Source: Cherax quadricarinatus
Taxonomy: Eukaryota; Arthropoda; Malacostraca; Decapoda; Parastacidae
Direction: 5' to 3'
NCBI RefSeq assembly: GCF_038502225.1
Contig: NC_091312.1
Location: 29,540,910 to 29,604,909, forward strand
Length of the DNA: 64,000 nucleotides
Positions within the stretch are counted from its first letter, which is position 1, and every line of letters starts with the position of its first letter. Shown piece after piece: positions 45,243 to 57,700 of this stretch. Both the position numbers and the translations under genes were made by a program. Under the pieces are notes generated by a model. It ran no database searches and was not told the DNA's origin. It worked only from the letters and a program-made list of their open reading frames with translations.

Positions 45243-46495
45243 CTACAGAGTGGTTTTTCTTCTTGGCCCTGGTACTGTCTTGCCACCAGATCGTTTCGTG
45301 ACACCTCGATCCCTCTCCCCCCCTTTAGGATTGCTCTTAACCAACTCCTGCCCCTTAGGGCCGCTGGATCCTCTCTGCTTAACTCCCGCCCAGGACGTTT
45401 CCCCAGTGCGCTGAGCAGGTGTGAGCACTTCCTCGGAGTCAGATAGTGCAGCAGCGCGCTTTCGTGACGCTCCCTCTGCTTGCATCATGTCGTCTGTTAC
45501 AGTGTCCTGGTAGACCTCCACCTCCACTGCTTGCATCATCAAGACATTCATATCACACTGCGCCGACCGCTTATCCTGTTCCACGCCCTGATCCACAGCA
45601 GGCCCAAGAACTAGATCTGGACTCCCAACCTGCCCAATACTCTTGTTATCCAATAACACATTTAAAGCCTTGGCTAATGAGTCTTCCACGTCGCTATCAC
45701 TCACATCCGGGGTGTTCTCTTCCAACACCTGGGCTACGTTCACTGAAGGGGTGTGTCCCCCCCTCGTCACACCTGCTGACTCCATCTCCTCCGCTCTCTC
45801 GACCTCCTCACTCCAGGACCAACCTTGTGTAGGCAGAGTCACATAAGGCAAATCTTGCTCCTCACCCTTCTCTTCTGCTACATGTCATTGCCGTTGTTCC
45901 ATGTTGCCACGTCTCCTTCCACACAGAGCCGCTAGGTGATCATATGACCCACACAACTGACAGGTCCGGCGTTGCCCAGCGTATGTCACAAACACCTGCG
46001 TCCGAAATTCTGGCACCACTACGTACGACGGAATAGGGTAACGTAACGTCATCTTCACAGAATACGTTCCTTCGGGTATCCTTGCGTATGGCCCAGTAGC
46101 CCACCTCCCAACAGTGGCCATATGTACTGTACCATATTTGCCCATCGCAAGACGGATGTCAGAATCATCCACCTCAAAAGGCACATTTCTAATCTTAACC
46201 CATGTATAATGGCGAGATACGTCGTGACGTCGCACGGTCACATCACAGCGTAGTTAACCGTTAAAGTGACCTCCTGGTACTTGTCCACCACCGCCTCATA
46301 CACACTTGCCAAGTTAAACTTGACAAAGATCCTCGTCGTGCCATTCAGCGCTACTCCACATATCTCCTCGTTAGCAATACCATATGTATCTCGTACGATT
46401 GCAGGTAGTAGCAGCTCCATAGAAGTTCCTGTCACAGCCCCACGGATAAGCTCAACACAGACTGTATTGATGTGTTTCCGGCTGGCCTGCGCCAT
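45243..46495 (-). pseudogene. LINE H ORF1: RRM-like / CCHC protein, one frameshift and one stop
   Basis: ATG 46495 (MAQASRKHINTVCVELIRG), then LLPAIVRDTYGIAN and GVALNGTTRIFVKF. A frameshift sits near 46245 and a TGA at 45885-45887 (QRQ-stop-HVAEE). The middle part has VKIRNVPFEVDDSDIRLAM-KYGTVH, PSYVVVPEFRTQVFVTYAGQ and the knuckle CQLCGSYDHLAALC. The tail has SDSEEVLTPAQR and stops at 45243, 11 bases before the ORF2 ATG. Confidence 0.84.
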
Positions 46496-46580
46496 GCTGT
46501 GAAAATATAACTGCCACCAATCAACGCTAGGGGCAGCAGAAGCGCACGTCCTCACCACTCAAAGGTTGAGAGACGAATGA

Positions 46581-47567
46581 CAAGGGAATTATGGGATGCT
46601 CCTCTCTTACCACTATCAGCCAAGCGGATTCGCACCTTTTTTCTGAACATCGTAACAGTCACGTTCCGGCAACCAGAAAGACACAGAATGACAGCGTCGG
46701 TTATGTTCTTATGTATTAAGTTCAATTTATGAGTTATGTCTCCTTGCAGCTGTGATTTATGAGTTATGTTTCCTTGCAGCTGTGATTTCAGCATTAGTGG
46801 CTGTTTATTAAGGTCAGAGGAGGCCTATATAGACCTAGAAATAGCTTCTCGGAGAGTAACTGCTGTGGTAATTCTACCAAAGGCACCAATATTAGGTCCT
46901 ATTTCCTGCCTATTTCATCGTCAAATAGACCGAAATCTAGTCTGTTTCTAGTGTGGCTTGAGTGCTATAAACTTATAGCAACAAACGGTTATTTTAATCC
47001 AAAAACAAACCTATTAATTGTCCCAAATTTGACTCTTCATCTAATTTTAAACTAAATTCAACAACTATCTTTTTCAAGTCAGAATCGCAAAAACCCGTAG
47101 GCATTCCAGTTACTATAACAATATTGTCTATCTCCATTACTAACGTCCACAGATTTCTGCCATGATACAGTTGCTCTCTGTCGTGAATACACTGTCACTC
47201 CAGTAAAATCGCCTTTTTTTCAATTTCTCGTCTAGAAGAAAATTCCCAGACTTATTGGGCGGCCCCAGTAGTTGTTTACGAATAAGTTAAACCAGGAATA
47301 TTTCACAGGATGTAAAGGTGGGGAGGGTGAAGCCACTTTGACCCACATTTTGGGCCACTTCCGCCGATAAAACCAACTCTAGGATGTTTCGAGACTAACC
47401 AGTGGAACAGAGAAATACCCAGTTCTACCATCAGAACCAACCTAAATACTGCTAAGACATATTAAATTAATCACCTTTTCACTTATTTATGAGTCAGTGC
47501 CAATGCCAAAACCAACCTAGTTAATCAAGCAAATACCCCCCCCCCTCTCCTCCATAACTCAACTTTC
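46581..47567. other. Non-coding spacer between LINEs H and F
   Basis: AT-rich with no credible ORF. It contains a 30-bp tandem duplication (46726-46755 and 46756-46785, one mismatch) and a C-run near 47540. The left target-site duplication of LINE F (TGTATCCAAT) is at 47568. Confidence 0.6.
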
Positions 47568-50500
47568 TGTATCCAATGTTTTTTTTTTTATTTTTTTATT
47601 TAAAATACAGTACACATTATACATGGATGTCAATATACATGAACAAAACCAATCACCATAAACAAAATTAATTACCATACACCTATACACAATTCATTAA
47701 ACGCTTCTTACCCTAAATATCCCCAACAATCCAATTAATTTACTCCAGCACACTTTCACCATAAGCGAAGTGTTATACAGTCAAAAGGTAAAAAACTTCA
47801 CATACCATTAAACCCTTTGTTCCACCCCTCCCCCAACAGGTACCTTACTAAATCATACTTATTTGCACAGCAAATAAAAAGGTACCCCCCCCCTCACAGA
47901 AACCATCCATCAAAACCTACAAATCGGTGCACATACTATAAGACCTCCAGAACTAGTTACCTTTAGTAACATTTATGACAACATTTTTTATATTTTATTT
48001 AAAAAGGTACATAACACCAAGTCAAAAAATTACAGGCCCTATCCGGCAACAGATGTAATAACTTTCCATTGTCATATAATTACCACATAAATATCTTGAA
48101 TTATACAGCATGTAACAAAAGGTTACCAATGAAAACACAAACAATAACCAACTTGAGGAGAGTATTGATACATATTTCCATACAAACTAAATCAAAAGTA
48201 AAACCTGATGTTTATTACCATGACTTGACATCATAAGGTACTAACTCAAAAGAGCTTAGCATGTTTGATACCGTAACCCTGCAAACTAAACCCCCCAACC
48301 CCAGTCACACCTCCCCACCCTATCTGAGAAGTACAACATAAAATGAGAACCCCAAGAGTGCACAATAAAATACGTTAACCCTAACACATATATAATGCTA
48401 TCCGACAATTTTAAACTCACAACACGTAAGAATATTAAGCATAAAAACCAACAATGGTACATCTGTTCCTAAATCTTAAAAATGGTAAAGGCTATAACTG
48501 CCTCATGGCTTACAAAAACTACCATACAATTAATCAATAAGTACATTATATAAACATGTAACATTTGATTTCTAACATCGGGATTCGCCAAAAAACAAAA
48601 AAAATTATTATAAAGGTTTTCCTGTATTCAAATTATAGTAACAAGATTCGTCCACCTCATAAACAAACAGCAATCAGCTTAGTGAGTGTCTAACGTCAGG
48701 AAGACCATGGCACACCCTCTAAAACGCCTATTACAGTAATAAAACATATACAGTCCCACACAGGAGCAAAACTCCTGAAACCGCATTCAACACACATAGT
48801 AGGACATATATGTATATATGCCGAGCAGTACTACATCAAACATTAAAAAAAAAAATCATCCAGGCCCAAGACACTTCAGAAAGCCCCCTTCCCCTGCCAT
48901 CCCCTGACACTACACAAACCTCACTCTCCCTATTCATACTCACACCCGTACCTAAAGTCTTAAGTCAAAACCCCAGTCTTTTAATCGTATGTCTCCAGTT
49001 CACCCCCCACTATGCCCCCCACTATGCCCCCACACTATGCCCCCCTCATGCTTAAAGACTGCACACCCACATACTCCACTACCACAAACTCTTTCCACAT
49101 TCCACTCTCCACGGGTCTCAAAACAAAACAAAAGTGACAGTTTAGGGAAAACAACCCATTCCAGCTCTAACCTACATCCAACCCTAACATTACACCTACC
49201 GTCAGACTGCGATAACCCAAAGGAAAACTATTTACCTACACCCTCCCATATAGTAGCCTATTCCTGCAAACCATACGATACACACTCGCCGCAAGCGCCT
49301 GCACCCTACAAGCACCCCCCACCTCCCGCATGCCCCAAGATACACAAAAAATCTGCCACCACATACATCACTGCCCTCCGCCACTATATTTAGGACCCTA
49401 GCTAACCATGTCCTTACAACCCCCAAGTTTTCACAAAAATATACAGCATGAAAACCTGTCTCCTCCCCACAATGCAAACAAGTGCCTGCACCTACATACC
49501 CCATTCTATACAGCAATGACCTTGTAGCTAGAATTCCCATATAAAACCCATATACCACTTCACGAACACTCGGTTTTAATCTAATCTTCCGAAAGTCTTC
49601 CCAAATGCCCCTCCAATCATACATCGGGTATGTAGCTGCTCCCTGTATCACCTCTCCCTGCCTACCTGTCCTCGCAAGCCTACTTACCCTTACTTTTCTT
49701 GCATCCCGTATTGTCAACAAATTATGCACCATATCTTCACACCAATAATGCCGTCCCCTTCCACCATTTCCTCACATCCTCCATGACCTTTCCCACCCTT
49801 ATACCCCTCTCCCCTCCCACCCTCCCATCGCTCTACTCACAACGTCCTTTGAATTTATTCTCTGCGCCACCCCAGCATCCGCCATGTACACAACCCCACA
49901 GATCTTAATTCTATCCACTATGTTCCACCCATAAAGCTCCCCCAAATCCTCCCTCCCCCACCCATGTGCCTACTTCTAATAACTTAGACTTTGCTCCATT
50001 AACCCTCATCCCTGTCGCCCCACCAAAAATCTCTATTATACGTCCCACATTCCCCAATCCTATTTCCCCTCCCACCAAAACTGTGGTGTCATCTACATAC
50101 CCCACAATTCCACATCTGCCAGGACCCTCCTCTCCCCGTTCCCACACTCCTTTCTCTATAAGCCTATAAAATGGGTCCTGCATGCATGCAAAGAGGATTT
50201 GAGACAAGGGACAACCCTGTCTCAAACCCTTCCCCAACTGCACCGGCAGTCCTAACTTTGCTGGCGTATACAAAGTAGTCACGCACTGCACAATCTCATC
50301 CCCAAAACCCTGTTTTTGTAAAATACTCCACAGCATACTTCTATCTACACAGTCATAAGCCTGCTTCCAATCAATCCCCAAGATCCCCTCCCCCTTGTCT
50401 ACCCTCCACAAAATCCCTAATTCTCCCATGCCCCTCACGCATACTTCGACCTGGAATCCCATACTGTCCTCTATGTAGAACACAGTCAAGCACCTTCTTC

Positions 50501-50584
50501 ATGCGATTTCCTAAAACCTTCTCAAAAACTTTATAATAAGCACACATGAGGGAGATCCCCCTATAGGCACCCAGGGTCTTCCCC

Positions 50585-51418
50585 CCTCCTTTATAAACCA
50601 ATACAACTACCCCCATACCCTGCGATTCCCCCAACACTCCCCCTTCCTTCATACAGTTAAACAACGAGACCAGACATTCCTTCATACAATCCCAATGGGC
50701 CATATAGAAATCGTTAGGAATTCCATCAATCCCTGGCGTTTTTCCCCTACTCAAGCTCATTACCGCCTCCTCCACCTCCTCCTCGCTAATCCTACCCTCC
50801 ATCACCGCTCTCTCCTCCTCCCCTAAGGTACCCCAAATTCCTTCCCCTATTTTATAAACCCCTCCTTTATAAACCAATACAACTACCCCCGAGCCCTGCA
50901 ATTCCCCCAATGCTCCCTCTTCCTTCATACAGTTAAACAACGAGACCAGACATTCCTTCATACAATCCCAATGGCCCATAAAGAAATCGTTAGGAATTCC
51001 ATCAATTCCCGGTGCTTTACCCCTACTCAAGCTCATTAACGCCTCCCCCAGGCCCGGTGGCCTGGTGGCTAAAAGCTTCCACTTCACACAAGGAGGGCCC
51101 GGGTTCGATTCCCGGCGGGTGGAAACATTTCGACACGTTTCCTTACACCTGTTGTCCTGTTCACCTAGCAGCAAATAGGTACCTGGGTGTTAGTCGACTG
51201 GTGTGGGTCGCATCCTGGGGAACAAGATTGAGGACCCCAATGGAAATAAGTTAGACAGTCCTCGATGACACACTGACTTTCTAGGGTTATCCTGGGTGGC
51301 TAACCCTCCGGGGTTAAAAATCCAAACGAAATCTTATCTTATCTTATCCTCACTAATCCTACCCTCCATCACCGCTCTCTCCTCCTCCCCTAAGGTACCC
51401 CGAATTCCTTCCCCTATA
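50585..51418 (-). repeat. 276-bp tandem duplication within LINE F RT, second copy split by SINE
   Basis: Unit 50585-50860 recurs from 50861 (both begin CCTCCTTTATAAACCAATAC), with the second unit running to about 51418 around the 300-bp SINE. It duplicates the GKAPGIDGIPNDF to VVVLVYKGG segment of the RT. Differences between units are few, so the event is fairly recent. Confidence 0.85.
51049..51348 (+). mobile_element. tRNA-derived SINE with (ATCTT)n tail
   Basis: The head is tRNA-like: an A box near 51058-51074 (TGGCCTGGTGGCTAAAAGC) and a B box GGTTCGATTCC at 51102-51112, both Pol III internal promoter elements. A ~200-bp body follows (CAAATAGGTACCTGGGTG..., GGGGTTAAAAATCC) and a tail of ATCTT repeats (51331-51348). 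It is in opposite orientation to LINE F and replaces part of a sequence present in the first duplicated unit. The tail suggests mobilisation by a LINE that recognises short repeats, not the poly(A) family around it. Confidence 0.88.
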
Positions 51419-52682
51419 ATCTCTCCCAAACACTCCCCACCCTTCCCCTGCTTAAAATTCTCCCTAAACCAATAATCAGCACAATTACTCATGCCATCGG
51501 TGGTACAAAGTACCTGCCCCACCCTATAGCCCCCCACCTCTTTACACACCTCTAATCCCATAATCGTGGTAATCTGCTGCCTATCCCTAAATCTCCTCAA
51601 AACACATCCTGACGGTTTATCACCCCATAGTACCTCCTCTAATCCTTCCCTCACACGTATCGCATCAAAACGAGAATTTTGAATATCCCTCAATCTTCCC
51701 CTTAAAACCTCCATTTCCCCATGCCTAGCACCCCCGCCCTCTTCATAACAATTATTGACATGCCCCTCAAAATATTTCTCGAAACCAAACCTCCACCTCG
51801 CCTCATCCCATCCTCTTTGCTGATAATACTCCTTAATCTGCAGTTTAGCATGCTTCTCCTACCATTCCAATACATCCTCCTCTTTGTTGCGTGCCTCCCA
51901 GAGTTGCCTCCACCATTCCCTGAAAGACGACCCCTCCCCCTCTCCTTGAAGTAACCTCACATTCATTTTCCAATAACTCACATACCGACGAACCATACCG
52001 TCCCATGCCACCTCTGCCAAAACGGCACGATGGTCCGAAAAACCCAAATCTACCGTCATTACACGTTCTACTGTAATCTCGCGAGTTATATATATATATA
52101 TGGTCCAACCTGGCAGCATAACCCCTCCGCATAAACGTGTGCTCCACTCTGCACCCATCTCCCCTGACTATGTCATAAACAACTGCGTCCCTCAACACCC
52201 CAAGCACACATCCTGCCCCTCTAGGCTCCACATCCTTTTTTCTGATTACACAATTCCAATCCCCACCTACTATAGAAACCATGGGTAAACCCCGCAAGTG
52301 GAAAAGCAAAACCTCCCTTACAAAATTCACCTTTACCCGTCTGTTACTGTCAGCCGGCATATATAACCCCAGAAAACACACTCTAATCTCCCCCCATAGC
52401 CCCTCCACCCTCACCACCCTCCCCTCCCCCCATCTTCCCACACGAGCACTTGAAAGGGGCTGGATTCCCTCACTGCCACTGCCACCCCACCCTTTGCTTT
52501 CCCTGAACTACCAGCATACATCCTAAAACCTTTCAGCCGCAACTCTCTACCACACTTAAAATTGTGTTTTTGAATGAAACACACATCAATGTTAAAACGC
52601 CGCAAAACATCCTCTAACCATACACGTTTAACGTCAGCCCTAAGTTCATTCACATTTATAGTTAGACACTTAAATATGCAGA

Positions 52683-53376
52683 AAAGGGGGCTTTCCTCTA
52701 TGTCTCTGTGTTCTATTACACTTTTCGCTACTCCTGTCTTCTCCCATGCACTCTTGCCCTTCTGGACCCCCTCCCCTTCCTGTGCACTACCCTGCCCCTT
52801 CTTAGTCACTCCCGCCCACGTCTTCTTACCAGAACGCTGAGCTGGAGTGATAACCTCGTCATCCGACGAGCCTCCAGCTCTCTTTCTAGAAGCACCCTCA
52901 ACCTCCATATCAGTATTTCCACACTCCCTGTGCACCTCAGCCTCCACCTGCTGCAACTGCAACATGCCCGACCCTGACCGCAGAGGCCCTGGAACTTGCC
53001 CATTCAGGTCCTCCTCAACCATCAGAATTCTTTCGTCTACAGAGGGGATCTCCTCCGCTGGCCCGTCCAGGAAGGTCTTAATCATTTCCTGCAGGGGTTG
53101 AGATAACTCCTGCAGGTCACCGGCCTCCCCCAACCCCACAGGCTGCTGCTCAATCCCAGGGTCTGCCTGTGGGGGAGCATCCGAAGCCTCTGGTAGCATC
53201 ACACAATTCTCCTCAATGCCCTCCACTACCGCCCAATTACCTTTACCTGCTGCACTCACAACCTCAGACAAAGATGCCACCAGAGACTCCGTGGCTACTG
53301 GCAGTTCCAATGACCGTGGCACTGCTGCCTTACCACACCCAGCCACCATGTGGTTAAAAGCACCACACAGGCAACA
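52683..53376 (-). pseudogene. LINE F ORF1, C-terminal part (after LINE E insertion)
   Basis: Begins at the second half of the CCHC knuckle (CLCGAFNHMVAGC) next to LINE E's 5' end, then has an acidic tail and SSDDEVITPAQRSGKKTWAG. The frame runs without a stop into ORF2 coding sequence (to 52411), an ORF1-ORF2 fusion caused by loss of the ORF1 stop or a frameshift. It belongs with 58634-59168. Confidence 0.82.
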
Positions 53377-53455
53377 TAGCTGCCTGACTGCGGTGGAGTG
53401 CGGTTGTGCACAGCACCCCTCTGCTGTTTGTCAGGAGAGCTCTCATAGCAACAAT

Positions 53456-54709
53456 ATGGCGCTGAGTATCCGACGTAGGGTGAACACTGTCGGCGTTGAG
53501 CTGCTTCGTGGGGCGATTTCCCCCTCTACGGCGCAGGTGTTACTTCCGGCAATCATCAGGGAAACGTACGGAGTGCAGGATGATGAGGTTTATGGTGTGG
53601 CCCTGAATGGGGCCTATCGTCTATTCGTCAAGTTAAATTCGACGGCTGTGTACGAGTCGTTAGTGACGAAATTTGAGCATGTGAGTATTGATGTAACTCC
53701 AGCTGTCAAAGTGCGACTCATAGACGTCTCTCGCCACTATACGTGGGTGAAGTTGTGAAATGTCCCCTTCGAGGCTGACGAGGAGGACTTACGGAAGGTG
53801 TTTGCAGCTTATGGTACCGTGCATCTGGCAACCCAAGGCAAGTGGGCGGCAGGTGCGTACATGGGACGTCCGGAGGGTACATTCTCCCTCAAAATGACAC
53901 TGAGGCACCCGATCCCGTCATACGTCGTGATGCCGGAGTTTAGGACCCAAATTCTAGTGGCGTATGCTGGGCAGCGACGGACATGCAGGTTGTGTGGGGA
54001 GTATGATCATATGGCGGCGATGTGTGGGAGGCAGTGGAGGGCGCTGGCGCAAACAGGTGGAGCACCAGTTACAGGTGTGGATGTCGTTGAGGAGAATTCC
54101 AAAGGAAACCGAGGAGATGGCCGTCTGTGGAGTGAAATTGTAGAAGAGTCTCTTGTGGTGCATGATGGGCGAGGCATGAGTTGTGTGGAGCCAAAAATGG
54201 CCACTTTGCCGGTGACGGGGGAGGAAGTGCTAATTCAGCAGGAGGTGCAAGAGCTGGAGGAGGAGCTCGACGAGGTATTGAAAACTTTACCTTCTTCGGG
54301 CGAGGATAATGGCTTGGTCCGTGAAATGGTGCCTGAGTTGAAAGGAGAGTGTGGCGGGACAGGCACGAGAAGGAAGGAGGACAACTGCAGGCACAGAGAG
54401 GAGTCACCGAGCTCTGTGCGACAGGTCACAGTAGAGGTTGATGTTCACTGTGAGGAATCTTCGGAAGACAGTATGGCGGTAGAGAGTGTCACGAGGAAGA
54501 GGGCGGCTGCGTCAGACTCAGATGATGTCCTGACGCCCGCGCAGAGGTCTGGGAGGAAGGATGTATATTCTCGTGACAGCCAGGATAAGAGGAATCGAAA
54601 AGGGGGGGGGTGGATGGTGACAAACCACATGTTGACCCTGGGGCAAGAGACCCTGGGAAGGGTGAGAGGAGAAAGGATTGGAAGCTTTAGAAAGGCCTTA
54701 AGTGCATGA
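53456..54709 (+). pseudogene. LINE E ORF1: RRM-like / CCHC protein, one nonsense codon
   Basis: ATG 53456 (ATGGCGCTG, A at -3). The 418-codon frame is broken only by TGA at 53756-53758 within VKL-stop-NVPFEADE, where relatives have Arg or Gln; CGA to TGA by CpG deamination is likely. Blocks: SIRRRVNTVGVELLRG, LLPAIIRETYGVQD, RRM-like NVPFEADEEDLRKVF-AYGTVH, PSYVVMPEFRTQILVAYAGQ, knuckle CRLCGEYDHMAAMC, tail SDSDDVLTPAQRSGRK. Its stop TGA (54707-54709) overlaps the ORF2 start ATG (54706-54708). Confidence 0.88.
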
Positions 54710-57700
54710 CTGTGAATGTGAATGGACTGTGTACTGGTGTGAAGAGGGAATGCTTTCGTATGCTCTTACGTCGATACAGAGTGGACGTAGTCTTTCTACA
54801 GGAGCATAATTTCAGGGAGGGTAGAGTGCTCGAGGTGGAAGGGTATAAGGTGTTGACTCTGCCATCGGCACGTTTGAAAGGTGGTGTGGGTTTATTGATA
54901 AAGGAGGCGAGCCCGTTTGTGTTGCAAAGACGTGAAGGGGGTGGGGGGGGAGGGTGTTGCGTGTGGATGGGTGGTGGATGGGGCAGAGGGTAACCTTTGT
55001 AAGTGTGTATGCACCAGCTGAAAATGATATGAAAGTAAAGAGGGATTTTGTGTGTGATGATCTAGTTTTTGCTTTCCGTGGTTTACCTGAAGTGGCCATC
55101 GTAGGTGGGGACTGGAATTGTGTGATCAGGAGAGCGGATGTGGAACCACGAGGGGTGGGGCATATGTTGACAGCATTACGCAATCTTTTGGTGGACGTTC
55201 AGTTGAGGGATGTGGTAGGTGGGGGAGCGTGGGAGGTGGAGCATACTTTCGTGAGGCGAGGTTACGCAGCTAGGTTAGACAGGTTGTATATATCTCATAA
55301 GGTATTGTCAAAGTCTGTCCGTACTATTGAACTAGCTTTTTCAGATCATAGGGCGGTTGTCGCAGAAGTAGAGTGGGATTCTCTAGCTTGTATCTCTAGG
55401 GGATATTGGAAATTAAATACGAGTCTGTTGGAAGATGAGGAGGGGTTGGGGGGTTTTACGGAGCTGTGGGAGAGATTAACTGAGGAGGTACAAGGTGTGG
55501 AGGACGTGGTGACGTGGTGGGATGGTGTGGCTAAGGACCGGATTCGGCATTATTATGTGAGGGAGGGGAAAAGGATTAATTCTTTAAAATTTGGGTTGAT
55601 TAATTATTTGGAGGACAGGTTACGGGGTTGTTATGTAAAAGGGACAGTAGAGGGTGTCTATCCGATGGACAACATTATGATACTTAAAGAGCGGTTGCGG
55701 GAAATTCAGGACGAGCGGTTCCAAGAGGTGAGAGTAATGGCGGGGGTGGAGGAGGTGTTATGGGGAGATAGGCCGTCTTCGTGTGTGTTGCGCAGACAAA
55801 AACAACGTCAGCAGGCAACAGCTATTCCATGTTTGGAGGTTCTTGAGTCGGTGGGAGGGTATAGGGCGGGTCAGGTTATCCACACTACGGATGGGATGGG
55901 GTTGTTTGCGGATAAGTGGTACGAAAAGTATTGGCGGGAGGAAGGGGTAGGATTAGGGGATTTAGAGAGGGTGTGTGGAAGTGTGCCATGTAGGTTAGGA
56001 CACAGTGATAGGGAAGCTTTGGGGGGGGACATAACTGAGGGGGAAATATGGAGAGCTTTGAGTGCCATGCGAAAGGGCAAAGCACCGGGAATCGATGGAC
56101 TGCCGGTGGAGTTTTATCAACAGCATTGGGAGTTAATAAAAGGTTTTTTGGTGAGGTTACTGAACTTGATGAAGGTAAGGGGAAGGTTGGGTGAAAGACA
56201 GGCAACAGCTGTAGTTGTTTTGGTACCGAAGGGTAAGGAACAGCGTTCGCTCAGGGACTATAGAACAATATCGATGTTATGCGCGGATTATAAGTTATTT
56301 GCAAAAATTTTAGGAAATAGGATCAAGTGTGTTGTAGGGAGGGTTGTATCGGAAACCCAGTTTGGGTTGCCAGGTAGGTCTATGGGGGTGGGACATGGTC
56401 TTTTAAGGGATTTCGTGGAAGAAAAAGGGGGGGAAGGGGGGGGTTGCACTAGACTGGCAAGGAGCTTATGATAGGGTGGAGCGAGAGGCGTTGAGAGCTA
56501 TCCTTAGGAAACAGGGCTATGGGGAAGAAATAGTGGGATGGGTAGAGGCGTTATATAGAGGGGCAATGGTGAGAGTACAGATTAATGGAAGATTAGGGGG
56601 GAGGATTGTAATGGGCAGAGGTCTTAGACAGGGGTGTCCTATGTCACAGCTTTTATTTGCATGCATACAGGACCCCTTTTATAGAATGGTGGAGCGCCAT
56701 ATGGGCGTTAGTGAAGGGGTTGGGGGGGTACTGGGGGCGTTTGGCCTGTTCTCATAGGGTATGTAGATGATACCACTGTATTGGTTAGAGAGGGGATGTC
56801 CATAAACGCCTTAGATGGAGTGGTCGACACGTTTGCATGTGCAACTGGTATGAGGGTAAATTCGGAGAAGTCCATGGTTATGGGGTTAGGAACTTGGGGG
56901 GAGAGGGTCGAGTGGGGTAGTGCAGTCGTAAAGAAGCGGGTGATGTCATTAAAAATTTGTGGTCTAATCTATGCAGATGATCTTGAGGTTGAACGTGTTA
57001 ATAATTCGGTCAGGGTGGTAGAAAGGATACTGGGTCGATTGGGAGCATTGCGGCCTTATCATTTGACCCTTGTGCAGCGTGCCATTGTAATTAACGTTTT
57101 ATTGTATAGCAAGGTTTGGCATGTGGCTGCCGTGTTCCCTTTAACGGGGACGGCAATTGCAACTATACTTAGAGGGGTTTTTAAATTTTTGTGGGGTTCA
57201 GGTTGTGATTGGCTTAGAAGGGATGTAGTAATGTTACCTGTGCGTCAGGGGGGGTTGGGTTTAATGAACTTAAAGAGGAGGGTCAAATGTATCTTCATTA
57301 AAAGGGAGGTGATGAGGGAGGGTGTGAGTGGGGGGGGTTGGTTAAGGTACACAATAAATTGAAACGCATGTTTTCTGGGACGGAGTTGAGGGAGTGTGAA
57401 ACTATTTTGAGGGCAGTGGTGATGGTTAGGGATCTGGGTAAGGTAAAAATAAGTAGGCTGTGTAGGATGTCGGCGGAAAGGGTTGTGGCTCCGGTGGAGG
57501 GGATTTTCCCCATGTATGACTGGGGATGTATATGGAGAAGGTTTGGTAGGTTAAGGTTACAACCCCGTGGACGTGAGGTGATGTATCGGTTTTTGCATGG
57601 GATTTTACCATCGGGAGTGGTCTTACGAGCTAGACGGGTGGTTGAGGGGGGGGGGTATGTGGAATATGTGGCGGGGAGGATTCTGCATTCCATGTAGTGT

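Larger units (their letters stand above)
35777..46580 (-). mobile_element. LINE H, L1/Tx1-type, with four nested insertions
   Basis: The minus-strand 3' end is at 35777 (TTTTTTTTATATTTTATTTAAAA). The 3' UTR is interrupted at about 35950-39006 by a CR1-like LINE (which holds PLE P2). ORF2 is interrupted at 40047-42060 by LINE J (which holds PLE P3). Joining across J is supported because IYTSWAMREVG (ending at about 42061) and [16 protein letters not shown] (about 40035-39975) are adjacent blocks in LINE B. The 5' end near 46580 resembles those of A and F. Its 3' end abuts PLE K. No clear target-site duplication found. Confidence 0.83.
49167..52680 (-). pseudogene. LINE F ORF2: AP endonuclease / reverse transcriptase, broken
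   Basis: Reads from LTINVNEL (the ATG of other copies is CTA here). The endonuclease has VCFIQKHNF and GGVAVAV (to about 52411), GGDWNCVIRKKDV at about 52250 and SDHRAVL. RT blocks are GIDGIPNDFYM, GVVVLVYKGGGKTLGAYRGISLMCAYYKVFEKVLGNR, GIPGRS, GIDWKQAYDCVDRSML, GKGLRQGCPLSQILF and an intact GYVDDTTVL. The Cys-rich part is CLHCGEETGFHAVYFC. It ends near 49167 after CRNRLLYG. Frames break often, and the region 50585-51418 is duplicated and carries a SINE. Confidence 0.83.

Noticed and set aside
51058..51125. Functional tRNA gene
   Set aside because: A and B boxes are present, but I see no convincing complete cloverleaf and the sequence continues into a SINE body and ATCTT tail.
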